Of a stretch of DNA of 64,000 nt, positions 34,612-43,543 are shown piece by piece. The DNA is taken from assembly GCF_009856825.1 (NCBI RefSeq), contig NZ_WVTD01000002.1, positions 342,405-406,404 on the forward strand. Reading direction: 5' to 3'. The first letter of the stretch is position 1. Each line of letters begins with the position of its first letter. Position numbers and translations under genes: made by a program. The stretch is from Novosphingobium silvae. Its GTDB lineage: Bacteria > Pseudomonadota > Alphaproteobacteria > Sphingomonadales > Sphingomonadaceae. The notes under the pieces are model-generated. The model did no database searches. It was given only the letters and a program-made list of their open reading frames with translations, and was not told where the DNA came from.

Positions 34612-35385
34612 TCAGAGCCCCAGCTGGTCGAACATCCTTGTCGACAGTCCCGCAAGGTTCCTTGCGTATTCCCCATGCGTACCGTCCCGGTCCGCCGTGC
34701 GGAAGCCCTTCACCCGCTCCACCAGCACTTCCTCGGGCGTGGTGTCCTGTGCAAGTAGCGCCATCACCTCGTCGGCGAACTCGTCGAGAGGCTGGTATCC
34801 CTCGCGCGTGCGCTGGCCAGGCGTAAGATCCGTCTGCACGGCCGGCGGCGCAAGCTCGATCACTTCCACTCGCCCGCGCAGCATTTCGCGCAGCGACTGC
34901 GTGTAGCTGTGGATCGCCGCCTTCGTGGCGCTGTAGGTAGGCGCGCCGGGAAGCGGGACGAAGGCGAGCCCCGAGGTCACATTGACGATCGCGCCGTCTC
35001 CGCGCGCCACAAGGTGCTCCACGAATGCATCGATGAGGCGGATGGGCCCCAGCACATTGGTGACGATCGTCGCCTCTGCATCGGCAAGATCGCGGGCCTT
35101 GTCGAGCCGCTCGTAGCGCATGATCCCGGCGTTGTTGATCAGCACATTAAGAGCGGGAAAGTCGGCCAGGAGCCCTGCTGCGAAGTCCGCAACGCCTTGC
35201 GCGCTCTCCACGTCGAGCACGCGCGCGAGCATGTTCGCGCGGCCCTCGCACGCGGCTTCCAGAGCATCGAGGCGGCGGCCCGCGACGATGACGGTGTTGC
35301 CCTGGTCGTGGAAGCGCCGGGCCAGAGCCTCGCCGATGCCCGAGCCGCCGCCGGTCATGAGGATGGTATTTCCGCTCGTCTTCAT
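34612..35385 (-). CDS. Short-chain dehydrogenase/reductase (DltE-like)
   Basis: 257 residues. TGGGSGIG at 11-18 binds NAD(P), NNAG is intact in LINNAGIMRYE, Ser in NVTSGLAF, and Y-x-x-x-K in YSATKAAIHSY. The C-terminal part (APPAVQTDLTPG) matches DltE-like SDRs. It faces the previous SDR and is separated from secF by a strong terminator. Substrate unknown. Confidence 0.9.
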   Translation of the reverse strand: MKTSGNTILMTGGGSGIGEALARRFHDQGNTVIVAGRRLDALEAACEGRANMLARVLDVESAQGVADFAAGLLADFPALNVLINNAGIMRYERLDKARDLADAEATIVTNVLGPIRLIDAFVEHLVARGDGAIVNVTSGLAFVPLPGAPTYSATKAAIHSYTQSLREMLRGRVEVIELAPPAVQTDLTPGQRTREGYQPLDEFADEVMALLAQDTTPEEVLVERVKGFRTADRDGTHGEYARNLAGLSTRMFDQLGL

Positions 35386-35484
35386 GGAGACCTCCTTTGG
35401 TTGGCCCCCAATCTAGCGCGTCCCCCTCGGATCGGAAGGAGGCACCCGGAAAGATTTCGGGCCCATGGCCTTGGCCACGACGAG

Positions 35485-35531
35485 AAAGGGGCGGCAGTTC
35501 ACCGGCCTAGCCGGAAACTGCCGCCCCTTTT
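35485..35531 (-). terminator. Strong rho-independent terminator after secF
   Basis: A 15-bp arm AAAGGGGCGGCAGTT pairs with the complementary arm at 35516-35530, with an inner GGCC-rich loop and T/A runs on both sides. It ends the yajC-secD-secF operon and could also act on + strand transcription. Confidence 0.85.
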
Positions 35532-35556
35532 CGCATGGGCATCGAAGGAGATACCG

Positions 35557-36549
35557 TCAGGCCTTCCTGGGTGCGCTTCCCTCGCGGGCGAGACGCTCCT
35601 GCCGGTCGAGAGCGGTTTCGGCCGCTACGAAGCTGTCCGATTTCACGCCCAGCCAGATCAGGATCGGAGCCGACATGAAGATCGAGCTGTAAGTGCCGAT
35701 GAAGATGCCAAGGGTGATGGCGGCGGTGAAGCCGAAGATCACGTCGGGGCCCAGCAGCAGCAGTGCGACCAGCATGATCAGGATCGACACCGAAGTCACG
35801 ACCGTGCGCGACAGCGTCTCGTTCACCGAAAGGTCCAGAAGTTCGGGCATCGGCATGCGGCGGTGCTTCTTCAGGTTCTCGCGGATGCGATCGTAGACGA
35901 CGATCTTGTCGTTGAGGGAGTAGCCCAGCAGCGTCAGCAGCGCCGCGACGATGTTGAGGTCGAACTCCATCTGCGTAAGCGCGAACATGCCGACCGTGAG
36001 CAGGATGTCCTGCACCAGGGCGAAGAGCGCACCGGCCGCGAACTGCCACTCGAAGCGGACCCAGATGTAGATCGAGATGAACACCATCGCCAGCGTCAGC
36101 GCGATCACGCCGGTCTTCAGCAGTTCTCCCGAGACCTTGCCGGAAACCGAATCGACGCCGTCGATGCGCGCATCCGGGAAGGTCTGCTTGATGGTGGCCG
36201 TGATCTTGCGCGCCATGGCGTCCGAAAGCTGCGGCTGATCTTCCGCGCCCTCGGGCAGCTTCATGCGCAGCGACACCTCGTTCGGCTTGCCGAAGTTCTG
36301 GACCACGGCCTCGCCGTAGCCCAGCTTCTCGACCGATGCGCTGAGAGCATCGATGGGCGCCGTAGCGCTGCGCTCGAAGGTGACGCGGATCATCTGCCCG
36401 CCCACGAAGTCGACGCCCAGATTCAGCCCGTGGGTGAACAACAGCACCACCGAGGCGATCATCAGCGCGATGTTGCTGATGAAGAACGGCCACTGCCACT
36501 TCAGGAAGTGGATGTTGGTGTTGTCGGGAATAAGCTTCAGGAGCTTCAT
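35557..36549 (-). CDS. secF: Protein translocase subunit SecF
   Basis: 330 residues. Six TM segments: the first at about 22-40, a large periplasmic P4 domain, then five near the C-terminus. The motif GVDFVGGQMI is the SecF version of the D-F-x-G-G signature, and YSLNDKIVVYDRIRE is the conserved cytoplasmic segment. SecDF uses the proton gradient to pull preproteins across the membrane. It follows secD by 15 bases. Confidence 0.97.
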   Translation of the reverse strand: MKLLKLIPDNTNIHFLKWQWPFFISNIALMIASVVLLFTHGLNLGVDFVGGQMIRVTFERSATAPIDALSASVEKLGYGEAVVQNFGKPNEVSLRMKLPEGAEDQPQLSDAMARKITATIKQTFPDARIDGVDSVSGKVSGELLKTGVIALTLAMVFISIYIWVRFEWQFAAGALFALVQDILLTVGMFALTQMEFDLNIVAALLTLLGYSLNDKIVVYDRIRENLKKHRRMPMPELLDLSVNETLSRTVVTSVSILIMLVALLLLGPDVIFGFTAAITLGIFIGTYSSIFMSAPILIWLGVKSDSFVAAETALDRQERLAREGSAPRKA

Positions 36550-36564
36550 CGTATACCTCCCAGC

Positions 36565-38175
36565 TTACAGGTTGAGGTCGGAGGGGCGCGTCTTGCGCAG
36601 CCAGCCGGCGACCCACATGCGGGTCAGGGTAACGGCAGTGAACACCGAAGTGACGATGCCGATCATGAGCACGACCGCAAAGCCGCGCACCGGGCCCGAG
36701 CCGAAAGCGAACATCAGCACCGCCGCGATGGAGTTCGTGATGTTCGCATCGAAGATCGCGCGGCTGGCCTCGCGGTAGCCGAGCTCGACCGCCTGCACCA
36801 CGCGCCGGCCTTTCGCGCGCTCCTCGCGGATACGCTCGTTGATGAGCACGTTGGCGTCGACCGCCGCACCCAGCGTCAGCACGAACCCGGCGATGCCGGG
36901 CAACGTCAGCGTCGTTCCGAAGACCGCCATCACGCCCAGGATCATCAGCACGTTGATGAACAGCGCGCAGATGCAGGCGTAGATGCCGAAGCGACCGTAA
37001 GTAAGGATGATGAAGAGCACCAGCGCGAGAGTGCCCACCGCCATGGCAAGCACGCCCTTGTCGATGGCGTCCGCGCCAAGGTCCGCGCCGACGGTGCGCT
37101 CCTCGACCACCTTGAGATCGACCGGCAGCGCGCCCGAGCGCAGCGCGATGGCGAGCTGCGTGGCCGACTGCACGTTGAAGCTGCCCGAAATCTGGGCGCT
37201 GCCGCCCAGGATCGGCTCGTTGATGCTGGGAGCGGAAAGCACCTTGCCGTCAAGGATGATCGCGAATCGCTTCCTGACGTTCTCGGTCGTGAGCCGCGCG
37301 AACTTCTCTCCGCCCTGCTGGTTGAAGGTGATCGAGACGACCGGCTGGTTCGTCTGTGGCTCGAACGCCTGCTTGGCGTCGGTCAGTTCGTCGCCCTTGA
37401 TGCCGCCCAGGCGCTTGACGGCGATGACCGGCGGCTGCCCGGCGGCACCTGCGTCCGCATAGGGCAGGACCTCGTCGCCCGGGGGCACGATGCCCTGCGC
37501 AAGATCCGCGGGCGATGCCGTCTCGTCGACTAGCTTGAACTCCAGCTTCGCGGTCTGCCCCAGCAGCGACTTGAGCGCCGCCGGATCCTGCAGCCCGGGG
37601 ACCTGCACGTCGATGCGAGTGCCGCCAAGCCGGCGGATGTCGGGCTCCTTGGTGCCAAGAGCATCGATGCGCTTGCGCACCACCTCGACCGCGGTTTCCA
37701 TCGCATTGCTGACGGCAAGATCGATGCCCTCGGGCGTGGGCGAGAGGATGAACTGGTTGCCGTTGACGACCTGGATGTCCCAGTCGCGCTCGCCGGAAAG
37801 GCCGGCGCCGGAGGTCAGCGGAAGGATCGCCTCACGCGCTGCGTCCACTTGCGCGGCGTCGCGCACGGTGAACGACAGGCGTCCGCCGCGGCTCGAGACG
37901 TCGCCGATGGCGATACGCGGTTCGGCGGCGCGCAGGCGGGTGCGCACCGATTCCTCCATGCCCTCCAGCCTTTGCGCGATCACCTGCGCACGGTCGGCCT
38001 CGAGCAGGAGGCGCGAACCGCCCGCGAGGTCGAGACCGAGATTGATCCGGGGATTGGGCAGGCTGTCCGGCCAGCGGACAGTGGTGAAGGACAGCAGCGT
38101 GGGCAGAGACAGTGCGCACAGCACCAGCGTCAGCCCCCAGTACCAGACCTTCTTCCAGGTTGGAAATTCAAGCAT
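36565..38175 (-). CDS. secD: Protein translocase subunit SecD
   Basis: 536 residues. N-terminal TM anchor, GLDLAGGSRLLLE (D1 motif), a periplasmic domain ending around residue 340, then membrane segments containing GAAVDANVLINERIREE, the conserved D4-type motif. Partner of SecF and YajC. Normal length for alphaproteobacteria. Gene order yajC-secD-secF is the standard operon. Confidence 0.97.
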   Translation of the reverse strand: MLEFPTWKKVWYWGLTLVLCALSLPTLLSFTTVRWPDSLPNPRINLGLDLAGGSRLLLEADRAQVIAQRLEGMEESVRTRLRAAEPRIAIGDVSSRGGRLSFTVRDAAQVDAAREAILPLTSGAGLSGERDWDIQVVNGNQFILSPTPEGIDLAVSNAMETAVEVVRKRIDALGTKEPDIRRLGGTRIDVQVPGLQDPAALKSLLGQTAKLEFKLVDETASPADLAQGIVPPGDEVLPYADAGAAGQPPVIAVKRLGGIKGDELTDAKQAFEPQTNQPVVSITFNQQGGEKFARLTTENVRKRFAIILDGKVLSAPSINEPILGGSAQISGSFNVQSATQLAIALRSGALPVDLKVVEERTVGADLGADAIDKGVLAMAVGTLALVLFIILTYGRFGIYACICALFINVLMILGVMAVFGTTLTLPGIAGFVLTLGAAVDANVLINERIREERAKGRRVVQAVELGYREASRAIFDANITNSIAAVLMFAFGSGPVRGFAVVLMIGIVTSVFTAVTLTRMWVAGWLRKTRPSDLNL

Positions 38176-38240
38176 TGGCTATCGTTCGCTCCAGACGGAC
38201 GGCGCACAAAAACGGCACTGCCCGGGAAATCTTGCCTCGG

Positions 38241-38576
38241 TCAGTCGTTCGCGGGCTTGGATCCGGCGGGCGGGATCACGTCGACGATCGTCGACTTGAG
38301 CGCCTTGACCTTCACGCCCTGCGCCAGTTCGACATCGGCATAGTTGTCGTCCACGCGCACGATCCGGCCCACCAGGCCACCGCCCGTAAGCACCTCGTCG
38401 CCCTTCTTGAGCGCGGAAAGCTTGGCCTTGTGGGCCTTCTGCTGCTTCATCTGGGGACGCAGGATGAGGAACCAGAAGATCAGCGCCATCGCCACGAACG
38501 GCATGTACGTAATCCAGGCCGGGGGCGCCCCGGCGGGTGCGGCTGCGGCGAGCTGGGCGAGGATCGAGGTCTGCAT
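38241..38576 (-). CDS. yajC: Preprotein translocase subunit YajC
   Basis: 111 residues from ATG 38576. One TM segment (about 24-42, ITYMPFVAMALIFWFLILRP) ending in the typical LRPQMKQQK motif, then a small cytoplasmic domain with LKKGDEVLTGGGLVGRI. First gene of the secretion operon. The upstream extension to 38777 is out-of-family sequence and is left out. Confidence 0.95.
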   Translation of the reverse strand: MQTSILAQLAAAAPAGAPPAWITYMPFVAMALIFWFLILRPQMKQQKAHKAKLSALKKGDEVLTGGGLVGRIVRVDDNYADVELAQGVKVKALKSTIVDVIPPAGSKPAND

Positions 38577-38816
38577 GGAAGTGATGGGCCTTCTTTGTCT
38601 CACGACGGCCGGCGAATCGCGCGCCGGCCGACAGGGCGCGTTCGGTCGGAAAATTGCCCGGACCGGACGCAACCGGATGCGGGCGGTTAGCAATAAAGCG
38701 CATCGCTGGCAACGCGCCGACTTGCGCGCCTGCGCCGCCCCCACGCCGTCAGATGGCGCGCGAGGCCGCCTGTTCAAGTGCTCCGCGCCTGCGGCAAAAT
38801 TCTCTTTCTACCCCGC

Positions 38817-38844
38817 TTGCGCAATCCGAAAGACCCTCCTATAG
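38817..38844 (+). promoter_or_regulatory. Probable promoter of tRNA-Pro(GGG)
   Basis: TTGCGC and CTATAG with 16 bases between, ending 14 bases before the tRNA. A GC-rich stretch follows the -10 box, as in stringent stable-RNA promoters. Confidence 0.5.
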
Positions 38845-38857
38845 GCCGCGCTCCGGT

Positions 38858-38934
38858 CGGGACGTAGCGCAGCCTGGTAGCGCATCACACTGGGGGTGTG
38901 GGGGTCGGAGGTTCGAATCCTCTCGTCCCGACCA
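38858..38934 (+). tRNA. tRNA-Pro(GGG)
   Basis: 77 bases that fold fully: acceptor CGGGACG/CGTCCCG, D arm AGCGCAGCCTGGTAGCGC, anticodon loop with GGG, T arm GGAGGTTCGAATCCTCT and an encoded CCA. It reads CCC codons. Confidence 0.96.
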
Positions 38935-39068
38935 ATTATTTCTTATGCACGCCGCTCCCCCTTCAGCGCGTGCCGGGCCAGCGGCTCTTCCTCACCATTT
39001 TCCTACATCGGCCCTTGTGGCTATGTGGTTGCGGGTCATCAACTCCCTCACGGAAAGGACCCCCGCCC

Positions 39069-39482
39069 ATGCCGCTGCTCGATTCGCTGCTCGGCCCCGT
39101 CACCCGCATCATCGACAAGGTCGTTCCCGATCCCGAAGCGCGCGACCGCGCCAAGCTGGAACTGCTCCGCCTGGAGAATTCGCGCGAGCTCGAAATGCTG
39201 CAGGCCAGCCTCTCGGCCGTGGTCGCCGAGGCGAATTCCGCCGATCCGTGGACCAGCAGAGCACGCCCAAGCTTTCTCTACGTCATATACGTCATGATAC
39301 TTTGGGCACTGCCGATGGGCATGATCGGTGCCTTTAGCCCGGCAACCGCGAAGGCCATCGGCGAAAGCATGACTGCCTATCTCGCCGGCATCCCCGAACC
39401 GCTCTATGCCCTCTTCGGCACCGGCTATCTCGGCTATGCGGTCGTGCGTCAGTGGGGCAAGGCAAAGGGCCTCGAGCGCTAA
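39069..39482 (+). CDS. GTA-type holin (3TM family)
   Basis: 137 residues from ATG 39069. A charged N-terminal helix is followed by two to three hydrophobic segments (SFLYVIYVMILWALPMGMIGAF, and near the C-terminus LYALFGTGYLGYAVVRQW), matching the holin-of-3TMs family linked to gene transfer agents and prophages. No endolysin or other phage gene is next to it, so it is probably a stand-alone relic or a domesticated GTA part, as seen in other sphingomonads. Confidence 0.8.
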   Translation: MPLLDSLLGPVTRIIDKVVPDPEARDRAKLELLRLENSRELEMLQASLSAVVAEANSADPWTSRARPSFLYVIYVMILWALPMGMIGAFSPATAKAIGESMTAYLAGIPEPLYALFGTGYLGYAVVRQWGKAKGLER

Positions 39483-39509
39483 GCAATCCCTAACCTTGAT
39501 GCGGTACAA

Positions 39510-39543
39510 GGGCGCTCCTTCCGCCGATCGTACAGGAGCGCCC
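39510..39543 (+). promoter_or_regulatory. Hairpin that covers a ribosome binding site
   Basis: A perfect 10-bp inverted repeat, GGGCGCTCCT (39510-39519) and AGGAGCGCCC (39534-39543), with a 14-base loop. The AGGAG of the next gene lies in the 3' arm, so folding would hide it. It could also act as a terminator for the holin gene. Confidence 0.45.
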
Positions 39544-39546
39544 GAA

Positions 39547-39909
39547 TTGTCCCGTATCGCCTGCCTGCTGGCCGCTTCCACGCTTGCGCTTGCCGCGTGC
39601 GGTCCAAGCCAGACCGAGATCGATGCGCAGGCCACGCAGGAGGCGAGCGAGGCCGCCGCGGCGACGCAGGCGGCCCGGGACGCGGCGGCCGCCCGCGCAC
39701 GCGAGAACGAACAGTCGCTCGAGGCGTTCTATGCGGGCGACGAGGCAGCGGGCGAAGCGGCGCCGCCCGAGGATGAGCCCGCCGACGACGGTCCCGCGCC
39801 TCGCGCCGAAGCTCCCGCCGCCGCCATTGACGCGCCTGCGCCCCCTCCCCCGCCGATCCGGTCTTATCAGCCCGCGCCCCATCCGCCGCCGATACCGCCC
39901 GTCCAGTAG
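39547..39909 (+). CDS. Small proline- and alanine-rich lipoprotein
   Basis: About 120 residues from TTG 39547. A signal peptide with lipobox LALAAC gives a lipid-anchored Cys near residue 18. The mature part is an Ala/Glu/Gln coiled-coil-like stretch followed by a Pro-rich tail (PPPPP, HPPPIPP). ATG 39499 would add 16 residues in front of an otherwise perfect signal peptide, so TTG is preferred. Function unknown; probably an envelope protein. aroQ follows after 68 bases. Confidence 0.65.
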   Translation: MSRIACLLAASTLALAACGPSQTEIDAQATQEASEAAAATQAARDAAAARARENEQSLEAFYAGDEAAGEAAPPEDEPADDGPAPRAEAPAAAIDAPAPPPPPIRSYQPAPHPPPIPPVQ

Positions 39910-39977
39910 GACTTGCGCTTGCGCGCTCTTGCAGGCCCGCTAAAGCTGCGGCCTTTCGAACGGGGGACTGCGATACG

Positions 39978-40427
39978 ATGTCGGACAAGCTGGTCTATGT
40001 GCTCAACGGGCCCAACCTCAACCGGCTGGGCAAGCGCGAGCCGGCGATCTACGGATCGCAGACGCTGGACGACATCGGAGCGATGCTGGCCGAGCGCGGC
40101 CGGCTCCTTGGCGCGAGCATCGTCCTTTTCCAGTCGAACCACGAAGGCGATCTCGTGGACTGGCTGCACGAGGCGCAGGACGCAGGTGCCCATGCGGTTC
40201 TGCTGAACGCGGGCGCCTATACGCACACCTCCATCGCCTTGCTCGACGCGATCCGCTCGATCACGGTGCCGGTGATCGAGGTCCACCTCTCCAATCCGCA
40301 TACCCGCGAGGGATTCCGCCACACCTCGTGGGTGGGCATGGCTGCCAAGGGCACCATCGCCGGCTTCGGAGCGCAGAGTTACCTGCTGGCCCTTGAAGCC
40401 GCAGTCGCGCTCACGACGGACAGCTGA
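39978..40427 (+). CDS. aroQ: Type II 3-dehydroquinate dehydratase
   Basis: 149 residues, the usual length. It catalyses dehydration of 3-dehydroquinate in the shikimate pathway as a dodecamer. Motifs: LNGPNLNRLGKREPAIYG with catalytic Tyr, FQSNHEGDLVDWLH, LLNAGAYTHTSIAL with the conserved Asn, and EVHLSNPHTREGFRHTS with catalytic His. The 3' end overlaps the convergent membrane protein gene by 17 bases. Confidence 0.97.
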   Translation: MSDKLVYVLNGPNLNRLGKREPAIYGSQTLDDIGAMLAERGRLLGASIVLFQSNHEGDLVDWLHEAQDAGAHAVLLNAGAYTHTSIALLDAIRSITVPVIEVHLSNPHTREGFRHTSWVGMAAKGTIAGFGAQSYLLALEAAVALTTDS

Positions 40428-40896
40428 CCACGCGCCCCGCATCGTTGCGAACAGAGACGATCCTGCGCACGTTGATCGCCATCGGATCCGTGGCGTCGGG
40501 CAGGGCGACGAGGCAGATCCTGCGTTCCACCAGGTCTAGCAGCACCCGGCGTACATCGTCCGTGGTCGCCTCGGCGGGCAGGCGCGCGATGAGAAAGCGG
40601 CCGGACAGCGCGCTGCCGGGCGCAGTCAAGAGGTGCGCCTGCAAGTTGGTGACCGCGCGGCCGTTCACCGTCCAGCGCCTGCTTTCAAGGTCGTAGAGCG
40701 GCGCCGCCTCGATCTCGGCGCGGCTGATCCCTGTTGCCACGGAATGGCGGCCTTGGTCGCTGCCATCCGCCAGTTCGAACGAAGGCGCTTCACCCGCCGG
40801 TCGTTCATGTCCGAACCACCAGACATTCGCGGCCACCAGCAGCACTGCCAGCGCGATCAGAAGCGGGGTGCGCCGGGAGCGACCTTTCACGCGCAT
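40411..40896 (-). CDS. Membrane-anchored hypothetical protein
   Basis: 161 residues with one N-terminal TM segment (about 11-27, PLLIALAVLLVAANVWW) and a periplasmic domain. That domain contains RRWTVNGRAVTNLQAHLLTAPGS and a C-terminal IVSVRNDAGRVVSCP. No family recognised. It lies eight bases downstream of the Lrp-type regulator on the same strand, so they are probably co-transcribed. Confidence 0.7.
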   Translation of the reverse strand: MRVKGRSRRTPLLIALAVLLVAANVWWFGHERPAGEAPSFELADGSDQGRHSVATGISRAEIEAAPLYDLESRRWTVNGRAVTNLQAHLLTAPGSALSGRFLIARLPAEATTDDVRRVLLDLVERRICLVALPDATDPMAINVRRIVSVRNDAGRVVSCPS

Positions 40897-40903
40897 GGCG
40901 GCT

Positions 40904-41368
40904 TCACTCGATCGGCACGCCCGGCACGTTCTTCGCCGTGCGAATCGTCAGCGAAGTCTTCACGCTGTCCACGTTGGGCGCGGGCGTAAGCTTGCTGGTC
41001 AGGAATTCCTGGAAACTCTGAAGGTCGCGGCTCACGATCTTCAGGATGAAGTCGATCTCGCCGTTGAGCATGTGGCACTCGCGCACTTCGGGAAGACCTT
41101 TCATGTGGTCCTCGAAGGCACGCAGCGATTCCTCCGCCTGGCTCTTCAGGCTTACGAGCGCGAAGACCGTGATTGTGAAGCCCAGCTTCGAGGCGTCGAG
41201 ATCGGCATGATAGCCCTGGATGACGCCTGCTTCCTCGAGACTGCGCACGCGGCGCAGGCATGGCGGCGCGGTAAGGCCCACCCGCTGGGCCAGCTCAACA
41301 TTCGTGATTCGTCCTTCCGCCTGCAGCTCCGCCAGCAGGCGGCGGTCGATTTCATCGAGATTGATCAT
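40904..41368 (-). CDS. Lrp/AsnC family transcriptional regulator
   Basis: 154 residues. N-terminal winged HTH (LDEIDRRLLAELQAEGRITNVELAQRVGL with PPCLRRVRSLEEAGVI), then the RAM ligand-binding domain with GFTITVFALVSLKS and LNGEIDFILKIVSRDLQSF. These regulators sense amino acids as octamers. No amino-acid gene is adjacent, so the target is unclear; AT-rich DNA upstream could hold an autoregulatory site. Confidence 0.93.
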   Translation of the reverse strand: MINLDEIDRRLLAELQAEGRITNVELAQRVGLTAPPCLRRVRSLEEAGVIQGYHADLDASKLGFTITVFALVSLKSQAEESLRAFEDHMKGLPEVRECHMLNGEIDFILKIVSRDLQSFQEFLTSKLTPAPNVDSVKTSLTIRTAKNVPGVPIE

Positions 41369-41620
41369 TCCGAATTTCCCCGGCGGAGCGCTTCTTCCGC
41401 TCCACGTTGCAACTTACACATCGAAAAGGCCAGTGTGCCGTAATATTATTAGGCCATAGCGTAATCGTCCCGCTTTGCAACGCTGGAAAACAGCGAGTTC
41501 CTCGGTCACTCAAGGTTGCTATGAAAGATTGTCGCCATGACTCTCACGTTGTTTTCCTTATGGTAAAGATAGCTGGGCCATAGGGTCTCGCCCGCCATGG
41601 ATGGCGGACCTGGAGAATGA

Positions 41621-43486
41621 ATGCACTTCGACGACCGCCTTGCCACGGTGTTACGCCTGTCCCCGACCGGGGACGGTCTGGCGCGCGTGCAGTTCAGGCA
41701 GCTCGTCGATCTTCTCGGCAAGGTGCCGGATTCCGCCGGTTCCAGCGAAGTCGTGGAAGCGGGATTCGCCCGGCTCGAGGCGCTCGGGCGCCAGATACCA
41801 CCGGCCGAGCAGGCGCGTCTTCTGCGCCATCCGCTGCAGCCCGTAAGCAATCCCCGGCTTCTCGCACGGCTGGTTGAAGCCGAGCCGGAAGTCGCCTGCG
41901 CGGCGATTCGTGCGGCCCGGCTCGATGATGCCGACTGGCTGGCACTGATCCCCCGGCTGCCGGTTCGCGCACGCGGCATACTGCGGCATCGTCGTGACCT
42001 TGGCCCGGCGGTCGAGGCTTTGCTGGAAGGGCTGGGAGTGCGCGATCGCGCCCTGCCTTATGCGGAGCACGAGCCCGACCCCGAAGCGCCTCTTCCCGAC
42101 GAGCCACGCACAAGCTTCAAGGCTCCTACGGGAAACATCGCGGTCGATCAGGACATGTCCGAGGACGTCCTAGAATTGCTCGACATGGGCGACGATCCGC
42201 CTGCTCCCACATCGCTCAGCGAGTGGGCGAAGGCGCGCGCGGCCCAGCAGCAAAGGGACCTGCACGCCAAGGTCGCCGCCATGCCCGCCGCTTCCCCGGG
42301 TGAAGCGGGAATCGGCGCGATCGTCCGGCGCATCGAGGAGTTTCGCAAGGCACGCGAGACCATGGGCCCGCCCGAGACCGGCGCGGATGCCCCCCGGCTT
42401 CCACTGGGCGACAGCGCGCCGGCCACCGTTCGCCTTGCGCAGGCGATCGATTTCGCCACCGACCTCCATGGGCGGATCAACTGGGCCGACGGCCCTTACG
42501 CGCCTTCCGTGATTGGCCTCGATCTGTCCGGAGCGCAGGACGAGGCGGCGCGCTCTTCAAGATCCGATACGGACCTCGTGACCTCGATGCGCAGGCGAAT
42601 GCCTCTTCGCGGCGCCCGGGTCCGGGTCGCCGGCGCCCCTGCCGTCAGTGGCGGCTGGCAACTCGATGCCGTGCCCCGGTTCGACGCCGGCACCTTCATC
42701 GGCTATTGCGGCCGCCTGCGCCGTCCCGCCGCTGCTCCGGTCGTCGTCGCCCCGCCCGTGGCCGACACCGCCGGGGCCCACCGCATGCGCGAAGTCCTTC
42801 ACGAACTGCGCACCCCGGCCAACGCCATCCAGGTCGCCGCCGAGATCATCCAGCAGCAACTCTACGGACCTGCTCCGCACGAGTATCGCGCGCTGGCCGC
42901 CGCCATCGCGGGTGACTGCGCACATATCCTGGCGGGTTTTGAGGAACTCGACCGGCTGGTGAAGCTCGAATCGGGTGCGCTCCCGCTCGACGAGGGAGAG
43001 TGCGACCTCGCCCGCGTCCTGGCGCAAACCGTCGTGCGGCTGCGCGCCTGGACGGAGCCTCGTGGCAGCGGCTTCGCGCTCGCCTCCGACCCCTCGGCCG
43101 CCCGCCTTCCGGTCCGCGTCGCCCGTCCCGAGGTGGAGCGCCTGGTCTGGCGCCTGTTCGCCGCGCTCGCTGGTTCCACCGCGCCGGGCGAGGCCTTGAA
43201 CCTTGCCTGGTCATTGCGCGGCAACATGGTGGAAGTGGCGGTGGAACTGCCGGCGCTCCTGGCGGAGCGTGCGCCCGACGCCCTTTTCGACGCCGTAGCC
43301 GGGGAGCGCGGGCAATCGCTGGCGACTGGCATGTTCGGGATCGGGTTCACGCTGCGCCTTGCTGCGGCCGAAGCAGCGGGCGCAGGCGGTGCTCTCCAGC
43401 GGCGCGGCACTTCGCTGCACCTTGCCCTCCCCGCGTTGACCGGCGCGGGCGCCAGGGATAGCAAAGCGGCAACCTTTTCGGCCTAG
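41621..43486 (+). CDS. Sensor histidine kinase-like protein with degenerate ATPase domain
   Basis: 621 residues from ATG 41621 with TGGAG five bases upstream. The N-terminal 330 residues are a soluble, helical, HEAT-like region (LARLVEAEPEVACAAIRAARLDD). A linker and then HisKA-type dimerisation follow, with REVLHELRTPANAIQ; the phospho-acceptor His is near 394. The ATPase region has the late G-box-like GIGFTLRLAAAEAAG, but the expected N-box Asn is missing (VERLVWRLFAALAGS). No TM segment, so it is cytoplasmic. Possibly a phosphotransferase or pseudokinase. A deacetylase gene follows. Confidence 0.8.
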   Translation: MHFDDRLATVLRLSPTGDGLARVQFRQLVDLLGKVPDSAGSSEVVEAGFARLEALGRQIPPAEQARLLRHPLQPVSNPRLLARLVEAEPEVACAAIRAARLDDADWLALIPRLPVRARGILRHRRDLGPAVEALLEGLGVRDRALPYAEHEPDPEAPLPDEPRTSFKAPTGNIAVDQDMSEDVLELLDMGDDPPAPTSLSEWAKARAAQQQRDLHAKVAAMPAASPGEAGIGAIVRRIEEFRKARETMGPPETGADAPRLPLGDSAPATVRLAQAIDFATDLHGRINWADGPYAPSVIGLDLSGAQDEAARSSRSDTDLVTSMRRRMPLRGARVRVAGAPAVSGGWQLDAVPRFDAGTFIGYCGRLRRPAAAPVVVAPPVADTAGAHRMREVLHELRTPANAIQVAAEIIQQQLYGPAPHEYRALAAAIAGDCAHILAGFEELDRLVKLESGALPLDEGECDLARVLAQTVVRLRAWTEPRGSGFALASDPSAARLPVRVARPEVERLVWRLFAALAGSTAPGEALNLAWSLRGNMVEVAVELPALLAERAPDALFDAVAGERGQSLATGMFGIGFTLRLAAAEAAGAGGALQRRGTSLHLALPALTGAGARDSKAATFSA

Positions 43487-43543
43487 AGCACCGCCTCTGG
43501 TCGATCCATCCGGCGGACGCGACCCGCAGAAGGAACACGTTCT

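Noticed and set aside
34909..37533. An 874-residue open frame on the + strand
   Set aside because: It lies antisense to secF, secD and an SDR gene, is full of Arg/His/Asp-rich low-complexity sequence and has no family motif. It is a chance frame caused by high GC.
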